Shown one piece after another: positions 8,254 through 16,431 of a stretch of 61,795 nt of DNA (the stretch's first letter is position 1; each line of letters begins with the position of its first letter). A program made the translations under genes and the position numbers. The stretch is from the IMG/VR virus record IMGVR_UViG_3300031825_000009, positions 1 through 61,795 of that record; one strand, given 5' to 3'. The DNA comes from a virus. The notes beneath the pieces are model-generated. The model was given only the letters and a program-made list of their open reading frames with translations, was not told the DNA's origin and searched no databases.

Positions 8254-8462
8254 TAGGTGGATGGCTCCTGTTGCTTGCGGTAGATCTCCAGGAGCCGAGC
8301 CGCGAGGCCCCGCTCTCCGACCATGATCCAGATCTTCCGGTCCGGCATCTCCGGGTCCGGGAGCTTCTCCGGGTAGTTCTGTGAGAGCCAGTCGGCCAGC
8401 TCTGGAGTGATCTTCGGGAGGTCGGGCTGGCGGAGGGTGGCCCCTATTCCGCTGACTTTCAC
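8253..8462 (-). CDS. Hypothetical protein, 69 aa
   Basis: Starts MKVSGIGATLRQPDLPKITP and ends LEIYRKQQEPST. No motif recognised. GTG start overlaps the MazG gene stop (GTGA), and its own TAG touches the next start, so it is one link in a translationally coupled chain between nucleotide-metabolism and head genes. Confidence 0.65.
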   Translation of the reverse strand: MKVSGIGATLRQPDLPKITPELADWLSQNYPEKLPDPEMPDRKIWIMVGERGLAARLLEIYRKQQEPST

Positions 8463-8794
8463 CGATGGTCTCCGCTGCCGCCAAGGACACCGCGGCGGGC
8501 GCGGTCTCGGGTCTTCTCGGTGTTCATCTGGGCGACCGTGCTGAGCTTGTAGCCCAGCAAGCGGGCGGTGTTGGCGACGTACCAAAGGACGTCCCCAAGC
8601 TCCTCGGCGGTGACCATGCGGTCCCACTCGGTGAACCGGCCGCCCCGGTCCCGGTAGACCTTCTTGACCTTCTCGGCGACCTCTCCCGCCTCTCCGCAGA
8701 GGCCGAAGACGCTCGCCGGGAGCATGTGCTCCGGGACGGTGACGACGTCGTGCTCGGCCGCGGCGTCCTGGAAGGCGTCGAAGTCGTTGGTCAC
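8459..8794 (-). CDS. MazG-like nucleotide pyrophosphohydrolase
   Basis: A 111-residue all-alpha NTP pyrophosphohydrolase of the MazG superfamily. GEAGEVAEKVKK supplies the ExxxE metal-binding helix and EELGDVLWYVANTARLLG the second ExxxD helix. Such phage enzymes hydrolyse (d)NTPs or alarmone-type nucleotides and are thought to adjust the host nucleotide pool during replication. GTG start overlaps the upstream TGA. It lies next to a DUF3310 gene and the exonuclease, an arrangement common in T7-like and cyanophage genomes. Substrate is unknown. Confidence 0.88.
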   Translation of the reverse strand: MTNDFDAFQDAAAEHDVVTVPEHMLPASVFGLCGEAGEVAEKVKKVYRDRGGRFTEWDRMVTAEELGDVLWYVANTARLLGYKLSTVAQMNTEKTRDRARRGVLGGSGDHR

Positions 8795-9018
8795 GACGCC
8801 TCCAGGGCGGAGATGTAGACGTCGAGCGCGTGCCGGGCCTTCTTCAGGTCCTCGACACCGCCCTTGTCCTGCCAGCGGGTGACGTACTTGACGACGGCAC
8901 CCTCGACGAAGCCGAGCTTGTTGGCGATGCAGTAGACGATCGGCTGGATCGCCAGCTTGGTGTAGTGGTCCCCGCCGACCTGTTCGGCCAGCGGGGAGGT
9001 CTTCGAAGCGTGCGTCAT
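8791..9018 (-). CDS. DUF3310 protein (T7 gp1.7-like nucleotide kinase family)
   Basis: A 75-residue protein with the DUF3310 signature GGDHYTKLAIQPIVYC, then GFVEGAVVKYVTRWQDKGG and a leucine/aspartate-rich helix ending DVYISALEA. The family includes T7 gp1.7, a nucleoside-monophosphate kinase, but this protein is only the core domain. ATG overlaps the exonuclease stop (ATGA). Function beyond the family is inference. Confidence 0.85.
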   Translation of the reverse strand: MTHASKTSPLAEQVGGDHYTKLAIQPIVYCIANKLGFVEGAVVKYVTRWQDKGGVEDLKKARHALDVYISALEAS

Positions 9019-9803
9019 CAACCTCCAGGAGGGATCCAAAGTATCGGTTCGTTCTTCCGGTAGTCGTACTCGCCGTGCCGGAGGATGCGGGCGACGCGGG
9101 CCTGTACGAGCGCCTCCTCGGGACCGAGCTTGGCCTTTCGGAAGGCTTCCAGGACGGCGGCCCACGCCTCCTCGACGGTCCCCCACGGCGGGCTGACGCC
9201 GAACAAGATCGCTTCCGCCTTGACCGGGCCGACGCCGGGGCACCCTGCGTAGCCGTCGGTGGCGTCCCCGGTGAGGGTCTGCGTGAGGTGCCAGAAGTCC
9301 GCATCCCGGAGGGACACCTCGACGACCCCGAGGTCCGCTTTCTTCCAGTTGAAGTGCAGGCCGGGGATAGTCGCGAGGTCCTTGTCGAGGCTCACGACGA
9401 TCTTCTCGGCTCCGGGATAGAGCCGCGGGTTCGTGGCGAGGATGCCGAGGACGTCGTCAGCCTCGATGCCCGGCTTGGACCGGGCGCCCGGCTTGGCGAG
9501 GAGGTACGCCTCCAGCTCCTTGCGGATCATCGGCGGCCGGGTCTTGGCCCGGTGGGCCTTGTAGGTCGGCAGGATCGTCTTGCGGAAGTTCCGGCGGGCC
9601 GGGTCGCTCATGCAGTAGACGATCTCGTCCACCGACAGCTTGTCCCGGATGCCGGCCTCCCACTGCTCGATCAGGCCCTTGGCCTCCTCCTCGTCGGCGG
9701 TCACGGACCAGACGCCCTCGTCCCACTCGATCGCCTTCTCGACCTGGGCGGCGTACTGGTAGGCGACGATGTCCCCGTCGATCAGGGCGACGCGGTGCGT
9801 CAC
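9018..9803 (-). CDS. 5'-3' exonuclease (T7 gp6-like, FEN family)
   Basis: A 261-residue FEN/PIN-fold nuclease. The N-terminal THRVALIDGDIVAYQYA has the first acidic metal ligands (DGD). RRNFRKTILPTYKAHRAKTRP is the family clamp region, PGIEADDVLG and VSLDKDLATIPG carry further aspartates, and TGDATDGYAGCPGVGPVKAE includes the helix-hairpin-helix. In T7 this enzyme degrades host DNA, removes RNA primers and assists concatemer formation. GTG start at 9801-9803 overlaps the preceding TGA (GTGA). About 40 residues shorter than T7 gp6. Confidence 0.93.
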   Translation of the reverse strand: MTHRVALIDGDIVAYQYAAQVEKAIEWDEGVWSVTADEEEAKGLIEQWEAGIRDKLSVDEIVYCMSDPARRNFRKTILPTYKAHRAKTRPPMIRKELEAYLLAKPGARSKPGIEADDVLGILATNPRLYPGAEKIVVSLDKDLATIPGLHFNWKKADLGVVEVSLRDADFWHLTQTLTGDATDGYAGCPGVGPVKAEAILFGVSPPWGTVEEAWAAVLEAFRKAKLGPEEALVQARVARILRHGEYDYRKNEPILWIPPGG

Positions 9804-9994
9804 GCTTCCCGGAAACCCCGGCTGATGTCCCGGCAGGGCAGGTAGAAGCCGCTCGCCGGATCGGGGCAGTAGCGGACCGCTGACGGCCTCTCCGGCGGCA
9901 CCTTGTGAACCTCCTGCATCGCGGCTACCGGGAGCCACGCGAGCGCCATAGCGCCCGCATAGCCCAGCAGGAGGCCCGCCAGCCGTCCAATCAC
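9800..9994 (-). CDS. Small membrane-anchored hypothetical protein, 64 aa
   Basis: Starts MIGRLAGLLLGYAGAMALAW, one hydrophobic helix, then a soluble tail with two cysteines (RYCPDPASGFYLPCRD). GTG start overlaps the stop of the upstream 24-codon gene. No lipobox is evident. It could be a small inner-membrane or spanin-like protein, but no family was recognised. Confidence 0.55.
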   Translation of the reverse strand: MIGRLAGLLLGYAGAMALAWLPVAAMQEVHKVPPERPSAVRYCPDPASGFYLPCRDISRGFREA

Positions 9995-10065
9995 GACTGC
10001 TGCGCCAAGCTCACGGCTACGGCGAAGAGGACGAGGGCGATCAAGGCGCGGGTGGCGAGGTCCAT
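9991..10065 (-). CDS. 24-aa membrane peptide
   Basis: Reads MDLATRALIALVLFAVAVSL and four more residues, then TGA: essentially one membrane helix. The ATG overlaps the upstream TGA (ATGA) and its TGA overlaps the next GTG (GTGA), so it fits exactly into the coupled gene chain, the main argument that it is real. Confidence 0.5.
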   Translation of the reverse strand: MDLATRALIALVLFAVAVSLAQQS

Positions 10066-10280
10066 CAGCGGCGAGCCCAGATGGCGGCGTACTGCTCGGC
10101 CAGCTCGATGCGGACCTCGATCAGGTCCTCGAAGGTGTCCTGGGCCACGACGACGGCGTCGACCGCAACGGCGGCGATGAACTGGGCCAGCGCTGCGGCA
10201 GCGAGAAAGAGGGCGGCGGCCGGGATGCTGGCCACGAGGGCCAGCCGGCGGAGGTAGAGGTTCTCGATCTTGGTGATCAT
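10065..10280 (-). CDS. Small membrane protein, 71 aa
   Basis: Begins MITKIENLYLRRLALVASIP and contains one long or two short hydrophobic segments (AALFLAAAALAQFIAAVAVDAVVV), followed by an acidic helical tail. ATG overlaps the TGA of the HNH-like gene. Not recognised. Confidence 0.55.
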   Translation of the reverse strand: MITKIENLYLRRLALVASIPAAALFLAAAALAQFIAAVAVDAVVVAQDTFEDLIEVRIELAEQYAAIWARR

Positions 10281-10678
10281 GAGGCTCCTTTGAGCAAGTT
10301 GGGGGCGTAGAAGCGGGCCATCGCAGCCAGCTCCGACCGTGATGCGGACGACTTCAGGCGGTTCGCCCGCCACGAGACGACGACCACGTTGCCCTTGATG
10401 TACCCGTGCTCCGGGATGATCTTGTCGAGGGACGGGGTGGCGTTCGTGCGGGGGCCGCCGGAGCGGTTGAGGGTGATCCCGAGGATCGGGCAGCGGTCCG
10501 GGATGACGATGTCGTCCAGGTCGATGCCGAAGGGGAGCCCGTCCCGCTTGGCCCGGTAGCGGGCGGAGCTGAGGAGGCGGCGCTCTATCGCGCGGTCAGT
10601 GGGTGTCTTTCCAGGACTGGCCGATGACGGACTGGCCGTCGAGGGGACACCCGAAGTCGAAGTGCGTGCCAGCGTCAA
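10277..10678 (-). CDS. HNH-endonuclease-like phage protein
   Basis: The core reads RYRAKRDGLPFGIDLDDIV, then DRCPILGITL, SLDKIIPEHGYIKGNVVVVS and WRANRLKS. This matches a widespread group of small phage proteins related to HNH nucleases (one C-P-x-L-G step, then D-x-x-P-x-x-G-Y), often encoded near DNA polymerase. The classical His-Asn-His residues are not all visible, so nuclease activity is uncertain. The only standard start is an ATG at 10678 inside the end of the polymerase gene, giving an 83-bp overlap and about 25 N-terminal residues that look like read-through of another frame. The true start may be later and non-canonical. Confidence 0.65.
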   Translation of the reverse strand: MTLARTSTSGVPSTASPSSASPGKTPTDRAIERRLLSSARYRAKRDGLPFGIDLDDIVIPDRCPILGITLNRSGGPRTNATPSLDKIIPEHGYIKGNVVVVSWRANRLKSSASRSELAAMARFYAPNLLKGAS

Positions 10679-12560
10679 TGATCGCTTGTTCTGCGGTCTT
10701 TCCGACGAAATCGGCCCACTTCTCTGCTACGTCGATCTGCCACTCGTCATGGACGTTCGCGGCAAACTCATAGTCCACGCCGGGGACGAGCCCGGCTTCT
10801 TGTAGGCGCTTGTCCAGGAAGACGAGGGCCTGCTTCATGAGGATCGCCCCGGCGCTCTGGAGGAGCGTGTTGAGGGCGGCGTGAGCGGACCGGACGTGCA
10901 GCTTGCGCCCGTCCAGCCCGATGAGAAAGCCGCGGGTTTCCACCCGCTTTGCGATCCGCTGCACGAGGGTCCCGAGGGCCGGGAGGCTCCGCAGGAAGGT
11001 CTTGCGGGACCGCTCACCAGCGGCGGCAGCGACCTTGTCGACGCGGCTCCCGTCACGGCGCTTGGTCCAGTGATCCGGGTTCGTCGGGTCGCCCCGCTTC
11101 CCCATGATCCAGCCGAGCTTCTCGTTCCCGGCCCCGTAGATGAAGGCATAGAACCAGGTCTTGGCGATGTCCCGGCCCTTGGTCGGGGTGCCGTCGACTA
11201 GGTACTCCGCCTTCGGGTCCAGCCCGAGCGCCCGGCAGTTGACCGAGTGCATGTCCGTCCCGAGGTCCTTGTTCCCCTCCAGGACGGTCTTGATGTAGGC
11301 GCCACCGTCGATCGGAGCGAGGTAGCCGGCGAGGCAGCGCAGTTCCAGGGCGTCGGCATCGCAGCCCACGAGGCGTCCGAGAGAGTGCTCGAAGAGGTCC
11401 CGGCACTCGTGCCCATAGGGAGAGCCGCTCGACGGCACTTGGCCCATGTTGGGCTCCATGTGCGTCATGCGGCCGGTTACGGCGCCGTTGGTGACGATCG
11501 ACCCGTGGAGGCGCCCGTTGCGCTCCATCTTGAGCCACGCCATGCGGCCCTCGGCGAGCATCCCGATGCGCTTCTGGATCATCAGGTACTCGGAAAGCGG
11601 CTTGGCCTCCGGGTAGGGGAGCGTCGAGAGGACGGTGTCGTCGACCGTCGGCTTGCCGTCCTTACCGAACTCGGCGGGCTCCCATCCCCGCAGCTTGATG
11701 AGCCGGTCGGCGATGTGGTCGCGCGAGGACGGGTTGAAGTCGATCAGCTCGATCTTCTGGTAGACGGCCTCTTCGTGGTAGGTGGTCGGAGAGTGGACAC
11801 CCTTCCGCATGACGCGGGTCTTCTTGACGGTGACCACCTCTCGGCCACGGAACCAAGGTGGGAAGATCGTGCGGAGGTCCCGCTCCAGGTCGCAGCGCTT
11901 CTGGACCAGATGGCCGTAGAGCTTGCGGGCCTTCTCGACGTTGAACCGGAACCCCCAGGCTTCCTGCCGCAGGACGATCCGGGCGACGTCGTGCTCCAGC
12001 TCGATGCACTGTTCGGAGAACGGGATCGGGTCCTTGTCGCCCACGCCGGCAAGGCGGAGCAGGGCCTTCTTCCAGAGCCGCACGGTGACCCGCACGTCCT
12101 GGTCCATGTAGTCCTGCATCTCCTGGGACCAGCGATCCCAGGGGCCTTCGAACTCGCCCTTGTAGAGCCCGAGCCGGTGGCCGAACGCTTCGAGGCTGTA
12201 CTTGCCGATCAGCCTGGACGGGAACTGTCCATTCTCACGGCGGCGGAAGTCGGTGTCCTTGATGTCCGCCCATAGGACCCGAGCCATGAGCATCGTGTCG
12301 CGGGCCTGAGCGGACGTCCGCCACTCCGGGTAGACCTTCTGGATCGCTCGAAGGTCGAAGCCGACGATGTTGTGCCCGACGATCAGGTCGGCGTCGGCGA
12401 GGAGCCGTAGGCCGTGCTCGATCGGAAAGTAGTTCGGGCTGTCGTCCGTGCAGGAGATCAGCTCGTCCGTGTCGAGGTCGATCAGGGCGAGGCAGTGGAC
12501 GCGGGTGAGGTCTTCGAGGAAGCCGTCGGTCTCGACGTCGAAAGCGAAGCGGCGGCCTAT
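10596..12560 (-). CDS. DNA polymerase I family (T7 gp5-like), apparent AUA start
   Basis: A family A replicative polymerase with 3'-5' exonuclease, 654 residues against 704 in T7. RRFAFDVETDGF at the N-terminus is exonuclease motif I, VGHNIVGFDL motif II, and MDQDVRVTVRLWKK includes motif III. The polymerase part has GCDADALELRCLAGYL (motif A), KTWFYAFIYGAG (motif B) and FAANVHDEWQID (motif C). It ends CPLDGQSVIGQSWKDTH, like the T7 C-terminus. There is no in-frame ATG, GTG or TTG before residue 90. The frame opens naturally at ATA 12558-12560, overlapping the upstream stop (ATAG) and preceded by AAGGTGG at eight bases. AUA is therefore the likely start. Confidence 0.95.
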   Translation of the reverse strand: MGRRFAFDVETDGFLEDLTRVHCLALIDLDTDELISCTDDSPNYFPIEHGLRLLADADLIVGHNIVGFDLRAIQKVYPEWRTSAQARDTMLMARVLWADIKDTDFRRRENGQFPSRLIGKYSLEAFGHRLGLYKGEFEGPWDRWSQEMQDYMDQDVRVTVRLWKKALLRLAGVGDKDPIPFSEQCIELEHDVARIVLRQEAWGFRFNVEKARKLYGHLVQKRCDLERDLRTIFPPWFRGREVVTVKKTRVMRKGVHSPTTYHEEAVYQKIELIDFNPSSRDHIADRLIKLRGWEPAEFGKDGKPTVDDTVLSTLPYPEAKPLSEYLMIQKRIGMLAEGRMAWLKMERNGRLHGSIVTNGAVTGRMTHMEPNMGQVPSSGSPYGHECRDLFEHSLGRLVGCDADALELRCLAGYLAPIDGGAYIKTVLEGNKDLGTDMHSVNCRALGLDPKAEYLVDGTPTKGRDIAKTWFYAFIYGAGNEKLGWIMGKRGDPTNPDHWTKRRDGSRVDKVAAAAGERSRKTFLRSLPALGTLVQRIAKRVETRGFLIGLDGRKLHVRSAHAALNTLLQSAGAILMKQALVFLDKRLQEAGLVPGVDYEFAANVHDEWQIDVAEKWADFVGKTAEQAIIDAGTHFDFGCPLDGQSVIGQSWKDTH

Positions 12561-12784
12561 CGGGGTACCACCTTGAACGTCTTGCGGGCGGCCGCCGCCT
12601 TCCGGTTCATGCTCTTCCGAGCAAGCTGGAGTGCGACCGCGTTGTGGTAGGTCTTGGCCCGGCCGAAGGTCTCCCGCGCGGCGGCGACGAGGTCGCTCTC
12701 CAGGACGGTGGCCTTGACGAGGTCAGAAGGAGCCGGTCTCGGCGCCGGCTGCGGGATCACCATAAGTGCCGAACCCGTGGTCAT
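12557..12784 (-). CDS. Hypothetical protein between helicase and polymerase, 75 aa
   Basis: Starts MTTGSALMVIPQPAPRPAPS inside the 3' end of the helicase gene, with a strong Shine-Dalgarno (AAAGGAGG, seven bases before ATG 12784), and ends with a basic helix (RKSMNRKAAAARKTFKVVPR). The overlap with the helicase is 62 bp. Its TAG overlaps the presumed ATA start of DNA polymerase. No family recognised. Confidence 0.65.
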   Translation of the reverse strand: MTTGSALMVIPQPAPRPAPSDLVKATVLESDLVAAARETFGRAKTYHNAVALQLARKSMNRKAAAARKTFKVVPR

Positions 12785-14390
12785 CGGATGCCTCCTTTGT
12801 GGGGTCGCCCTCCAGCTCCACCAGCCGCCCTCGGCCGGGGTCGTACCCGAAGAACACGCACTGGCCGGTCGATTGGCCGGTGTAGCGGTCCTTGAGGACG
12901 CGGAAGGTGGTCGTGGAGCGGGCGACGAGGTCCTCGGCCTGCTGATTTCTCTCCAGGCCGAACATGAAGTGGCACCAGAAGCCGATGGCCCTGGAGCCCT
13001 TGAAGTGCCGGATCATCACCCGGCCGCCCTCCTCGTGGGGCTTGCCCTCGGGGGTGGCGAGGTGGCTGACGAGGTGGATGACGACGTCCAGTTCCTTCAC
13101 CAGGGCGCCCATCTCGGACATGATCCGCTCAAGCGCCGTGCGTTCGTCGTCCTCCGCCGCGGCAAGCGCGGTGAGGTGGTCGACGTAGAACAGGCGGACA
13201 CCGGCCGAGTGGGCCAGGAAGCGGATGATGGTCTGGATGACCGACCAGTCCGTCGCCCCGAAGCTGTCGTAGAGGTAGAGCTTGCCGCTCCCCTCCAGGC
13301 TGTCGAGCGCTTCGATCAGCTCGGGGCCGGTCCAGCTCCCGTCCGGGACGTGGAACCGCTTGCCGGCCAGCTTCCCGGCGATCCGCTTGATCGTCTCGAC
13401 GGGCTGCTGTTCCAGGGCGAAGACCGCCACCGGCTCCTTCAGGTGCGTGATGTCGAACTGGATCTGCTCGGTGAGGAAGTCCGTCTTGCCGACGCCGGTG
13501 CCGGCGCCGAAGGCGTAAATCTCGCCGGTCCTGCGGCCGTAGGTCAGCTTGGTGAGCTGAGGGGTCCACCAGGGGAGGCCCATGACCGGGTCTTCGAGGA
13601 CCCTGTCGCGGACGTCCGAGATCGTCACGACCCCGTCCGGGCGGAACTCTCGGGCGCCCCAGATGGCGGAGATGATCTCGCCCTCCCGGCCGGCCTTGAG
13701 CATCTCGCTCGCGTCCTTCAGGGGGAGCTTGGCGATCTTGCAGCGCCCCGGCGGGAAGAGCTGAGCGCAGTCCTGGGCGGCGGACCGGCCGACGTCGTCC
13801 TCGTCGAACATGAGGACAACCGTGTCGAACCGGAGAAGCCACTGGAGCGCCTTGGATAGGGACTTGCGGGCGCCCTGAGCGCCGTTCGGGACCGACACCA
13901 CGGGCCACTTGTTGCCCTGGGCCTGGGAGACCGACAGCGCGTCGATCTCACCCTCGGTGATGACGATCATCTTGCCGGCGTCGCGCCAAAGGTGCTGGCC
14001 GTAGAGGCCCGCCGCCTTGGTGTCGCCGAGGAACCGGAAGTCCTTGTTCTTGAACCGGACCTTCTGGGCGACGATGCGCCCGGTATCGGGGTCCCGGTAG
14101 TTGGCGACCTGGACAGTCTGGCCGCCGAGGTTGCTGACCGTGTAGCCCCACTTGCGGCAGGTCTCGTCGGTCAGCCTGCGGGCCGAGAGGGGCTGGGCCT
14201 CTCCCGGCTCGATCAGGTCAGATGACAGGCGATGCGTCTCCTTTCGGTCTGGTCGATCCTGCCCGTCGCCGGGCTCGTAGTGGCCGCACCCGAAGCAGTA
14301 GGCGTGGCCGTCGGAGTACCGGGCGAGGTTGTCGCGGGAGCCGCACGCTGGGCACGGCTCCTTGTGGAGGAAGGAGCTGTCGTCCTGGAT
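12723..14390 (-). CDS. Primase-helicase (T7 gp4-like), start abnormal
   Basis: Bifunctional DNA primase and hexameric replicative helicase. At the N-terminus a C4 zinc ribbon is visible: CPACGSRDNLARYSDGHAYC then FGC. The TOPRIM primase motifs are TEGEIDALSV and LMFDEDDVGR. The RecA-like helicase has Walker A GAGTGVGKTDF, Walker B region RLFYVDHLTAL and the RHFKGSRAIGFWCHFMFGLE C-terminal motif. About 555 residues, close to T7 gp4A (566). The upstream gene's TGA forms a GTGA overlap, but that GTG is one base out of frame. No ATG/GTG/TTG lies in frame between the upstream stop and the zinc ribbon. ATC at 14388-14390 would give an N-terminus aligning with T7. A one-base deletion in the CCCC run at 14396-14399 is the alternative. 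Confidence 0.93.
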   Translation of the reverse strand: MQDDSSFLHKEPCPACGSRDNLARYSDGHAYCFGCGHYEPGDGQDRPDRKETHRLSSDLIEPGEAQPLSARRLTDETCRKWGYTVSNLGGQTVQVANYRDPDTGRIVAQKVRFKNKDFRFLGDTKAAGLYGQHLWRDAGKMIVITEGEIDALSVSQAQGNKWPVVSVPNGAQGARKSLSKALQWLLRFDTVVLMFDEDDVGRSAAQDCAQLFPPGRCKIAKLPLKDASEMLKAGREGEIISAIWGAREFRPDGVVTISDVRDRVLEDPVMGLPWWTPQLTKLTYGRRTGEIYAFGAGTGVGKTDFLTEQIQFDITHLKEPVAVFALEQQPVETIKRIAGKLAGKRFHVPDGSWTGPELIEALDSLEGSGKLYLYDSFGATDWSVIQTIIRFLAHSAGVRLFYVDHLTALAAAEDDERTALERIMSEMGALVKELDVVIHLVSHLATPEGKPHEEGGRVMIRHFKGSRAIGFWCHFMFGLERNQQAEDLVARSTTTFRVLKDRYTGQSTGQCVFFGYDPGRGRLVELEGDPTKEASDDHGFGTYGDPAAGAETGSF

Positions 14391-14400
14391 CGTGTGGGGC

Positions 14401-14811
14401 TCACTCGATCATGGGGAGGCTGCCGAAGTCGTAGCTGCGCCCCGTCGGCGTCGGCTCGATGCGGACAACCCGGAGGGCCGTCGCGGGATCGCGCACCATC
14501 AGCACGAATGGCTGGGAGGCGGCCGCGGCATCGGGATCGCAGACGATCCGGCACGACTGGCGGGCCATCAGGTCCGCGTCCGGGCCGCCCGTGGTCGAGA
14601 TCCAGGTCCAGCGCCCTGGCAGGGTCACGGCAGGGGTGATCAGCTCGGCCTCGCCCGTTTCCGGGTCGGGCTCGCCGCGGACTTCCTCGGCGAGGTAGAC
14701 CGTCACGCCGGCGATCACGTGGCCGGTCAGGCGGCCCTCGACGACGCGGTCGGCGAGATCGGCCAGCAGCGCGGCCTCGTCGGGGTGGCAGAGGAGGTGA
14801 TCGGCGCTCAC
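14401..14811 (-). CDS. Hypothetical protein, 136 aa, fibre-module partner
   Basis: Starts MSADHLLCHPDEAALLADLA and contains TLPGRWTWISTTGG. No domain was recognised. GTG start overlaps the stop of the fibre-like gene (GTGA) and its own TGA abuts the primase-helicase, so it belongs transcriptionally to the fibre-like module. It may be a chaperone or a virion component, but nothing in the sequence proves this. Confidence 0.6.
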   Translation of the reverse strand: MSADHLLCHPDEAALLADLADRVVEGRLTGHVIAGVTVYLAEEVRGEPDPETGEAELITPAVTLPGRWTWISTTGGPDADLMARQSCRIVCDPDAAAASQPFVLMVRDPATALRVVRIEPTPTGRSYDFGSLPMIE

Positions 14812-16076
14812 GCGGCGTTCACCCATGCCTGGAGGTCGGCGTCGGCTAGCTGCGCCGGGCGATAGCTCAATCGCTCCAGCCAGCCGTCGAGTTGTAGCCC
14901 GAAATACTGCTGACCGATGTAGAGAGTGGCGGGTGACGCGACAGGGGTCGTGAGCGTCCCGTTTGTTGCCGGCGAGCCGCCGTTGCGGCTGATCTTGAGC
15001 CCGGCTGGCCCGTAGGAGCAGGCGATCACCTCGCGCTGCCCTGCCACCGCCACGCCAGCCTCGATGCGCCCCACCTCGGCGCCCGCCGACGTCAAAATCC
15101 ATGCGAGGTTGTTAGCGCCGGTGGTGGCGCGGAGGAACAACTGCGCCGTGCCGGCCGCATTCGAGATCGAGAACACGTCCCGACCCGCGGCCGTCAGCGC
15201 GGGGATCTTGTAGACGGCCCGGATCGTCCCGGCGGACTGACTGCCCCACGGCTCGAACGGCAGCAACACCCCGTCCGCGTAGCGCACCGCCGTAGAAGCG
15301 CCGGTCGGCATGTAGCTCGTTGGCGTGCCGCGCAGTTCAACCTGCACACCCCACACGTCGGCACACGAGACGCCGTTCCCGGTATAGCTGTTGTTTCCGG
15401 AGGGGTCCCAAAGGCCGATGTAGACGTTTCCGGTCGTGTTCGTCTTCGTGATCGTCGCCCGGACGCGGTAGACGCCCGGACCCCAGGGCTTGACGGACGC
15501 CGTAACTCCGGCCGACGAGACGACTGCGCCCGTCGCCGGGTTGAATACGCCAGAACCTTCGCCGTGGGCGGTCAGGAACACATGCCGAGCCGGCCCGATG
15601 CCGGTCGCTCGGACGAACGCCGTGATCGTCAGGACGTCGCCGATGACCAGCGTGCCGATATTCTGGAAGACGTAGTGCTGGCCGGCGGCGGTGCCCTCGG
15701 TGATCCGCCCGAACGCCTGGACGCCGTCGGGTGCCGTAGCACCAGCGACGACAGTCGCCCCGCCCTTGCCCCATGCGGCATTGGCGAGGTCGCCCGAGCG
15801 CAGCACTCTGTTCTCGGACTGCGGCTCGAGTTGAAGGCCAAGCGCCGCACCGGCATCGTCGTGGTCGCGGGAGATGGCGTTGTTGCCCGCCGCCTGAAGC
15901 ACGCCGAAAGCGTCCTTGAAGCCGCGTGCGGACGGTCGCGAGACGCTGAGAGCGACGTCCGGCCGGGTGTTCCGGCCCGCCACCCACATGCGCCACTTCA
16001 GGAAGTCGATGTCGAGCGTTCGGCCGTCCTGCGGCGCCCACCGGCCGGCCCGCCTGGGGCCGATCATGGGGAGCAT
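14808..16076 (-). CDS. Fibre/spike-like protein with lectin-type beta domains
   Basis: A 422-residue, glycine-, alanine- and threonine-rich beta protein. The middle (NRVLRSGDLANAAWGKGGAT, then GTAAGQHYVFQNIG, RVRATITKTNTTGNVYIGLW, SCADVWGVQVELRGTPTSYM) has the pattern of the phage head-spike/tail-fibre carbohydrate-binding-like domain found in many virion fibres. The C-terminal third (RDVFSISNAAGTAQLFLRAT, LYIGQQYFGLQLDGWLERLS) resembles a concanavalin/LamG-type jelly roll. Such proteins usually decorate heads or tails and bind surface glycans. It is out of place here, between DNA-metabolism genes. Start could also be ATG 16067. Confidence 0.7.
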   Translation of the reverse strand: MLPMIGPRRAGRWAPQDGRTLDIDFLKWRMWVAGRNTRPDVALSVSRPSARGFKDAFGVLQAAGNNAISRDHDDAGAALGLQLEPQSENRVLRSGDLANAAWGKGGATVVAGATAPDGVQAFGRITEGTAAGQHYVFQNIGTLVIGDVLTITAFVRATGIGPARHVFLTAHGEGSGVFNPATGAVVSSAGVTASVKPWGPGVYRVRATITKTNTTGNVYIGLWDPSGNNSYTGNGVSCADVWGVQVELRGTPTSYMPTGASTAVRYADGVLLPFEPWGSQSAGTIRAVYKIPALTAAGRDVFSISNAAGTAQLFLRATTGANNLAWILTSAGAEVGRIEAGVAVAGQREVIACSYGPAGLKISRNGGSPATNGTLTTPVASPATLYIGQQYFGLQLDGWLERLSYRPAQLADADLQAWVNAA

Positions 16077-16081
16077 CCGGG

Positions 16082-16390
16082 TCAGAACGCCGTGATGTTG
16101 AGCGAGGCGGCCGTGACGCCAGCGGCGCCGATCGCCGCGATCTTCTCCCCGCCGGCAACCGCGAAGTACGCCTCCTGCCCACCGATCAGGAGGGTCGAGG
16201 ACGTGGTCGCGGTCGGGTTCGCGCCGGCCACAACGTGGACGTTGTCGGTGGCGACGAGGCGGACGAGGCGGGCGCCAGCCTGGAGGGCGGCGCTCTGGGC
16301 GCTGGTGCCGGTCACGGCGAGGGTCTGGCTGGTGCTCCCCGGAAGGACCGGGGCCTGCATAAGGTTCTGGTGAATGTCACGGCCGAGCAT
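16082..16390 (-). CDS. Small probable virion accessory protein, 102 aa
   Basis: Starts MLGRDIHQNLMQAPVLPGST and is rich in Ala, Thr, Val and Gly with alternating hydrophobics (TSSTLLIGGQEAYFAVAGGE, VTAASLNITAF), suggesting a beta protein such as a capsid decoration or adaptor. It lies 5 bp upstream of the fibre-like gene. No family was named with confidence. Confidence 0.55.
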   Translation of the reverse strand: MLGRDIHQNLMQAPVLPGSTSQTLAVTGTSAQSAALQAGARLVRLVATDNVHVVAGANPTATTSSTLLIGGQEAYFAVAGGEKIAAIGAAGVTAASLNITAF

Positions 16391-16431
16391 GCGGCGCTGG
16401 TGTCCTTTCTGAGAGGGAGTGGAAGGAGGGA

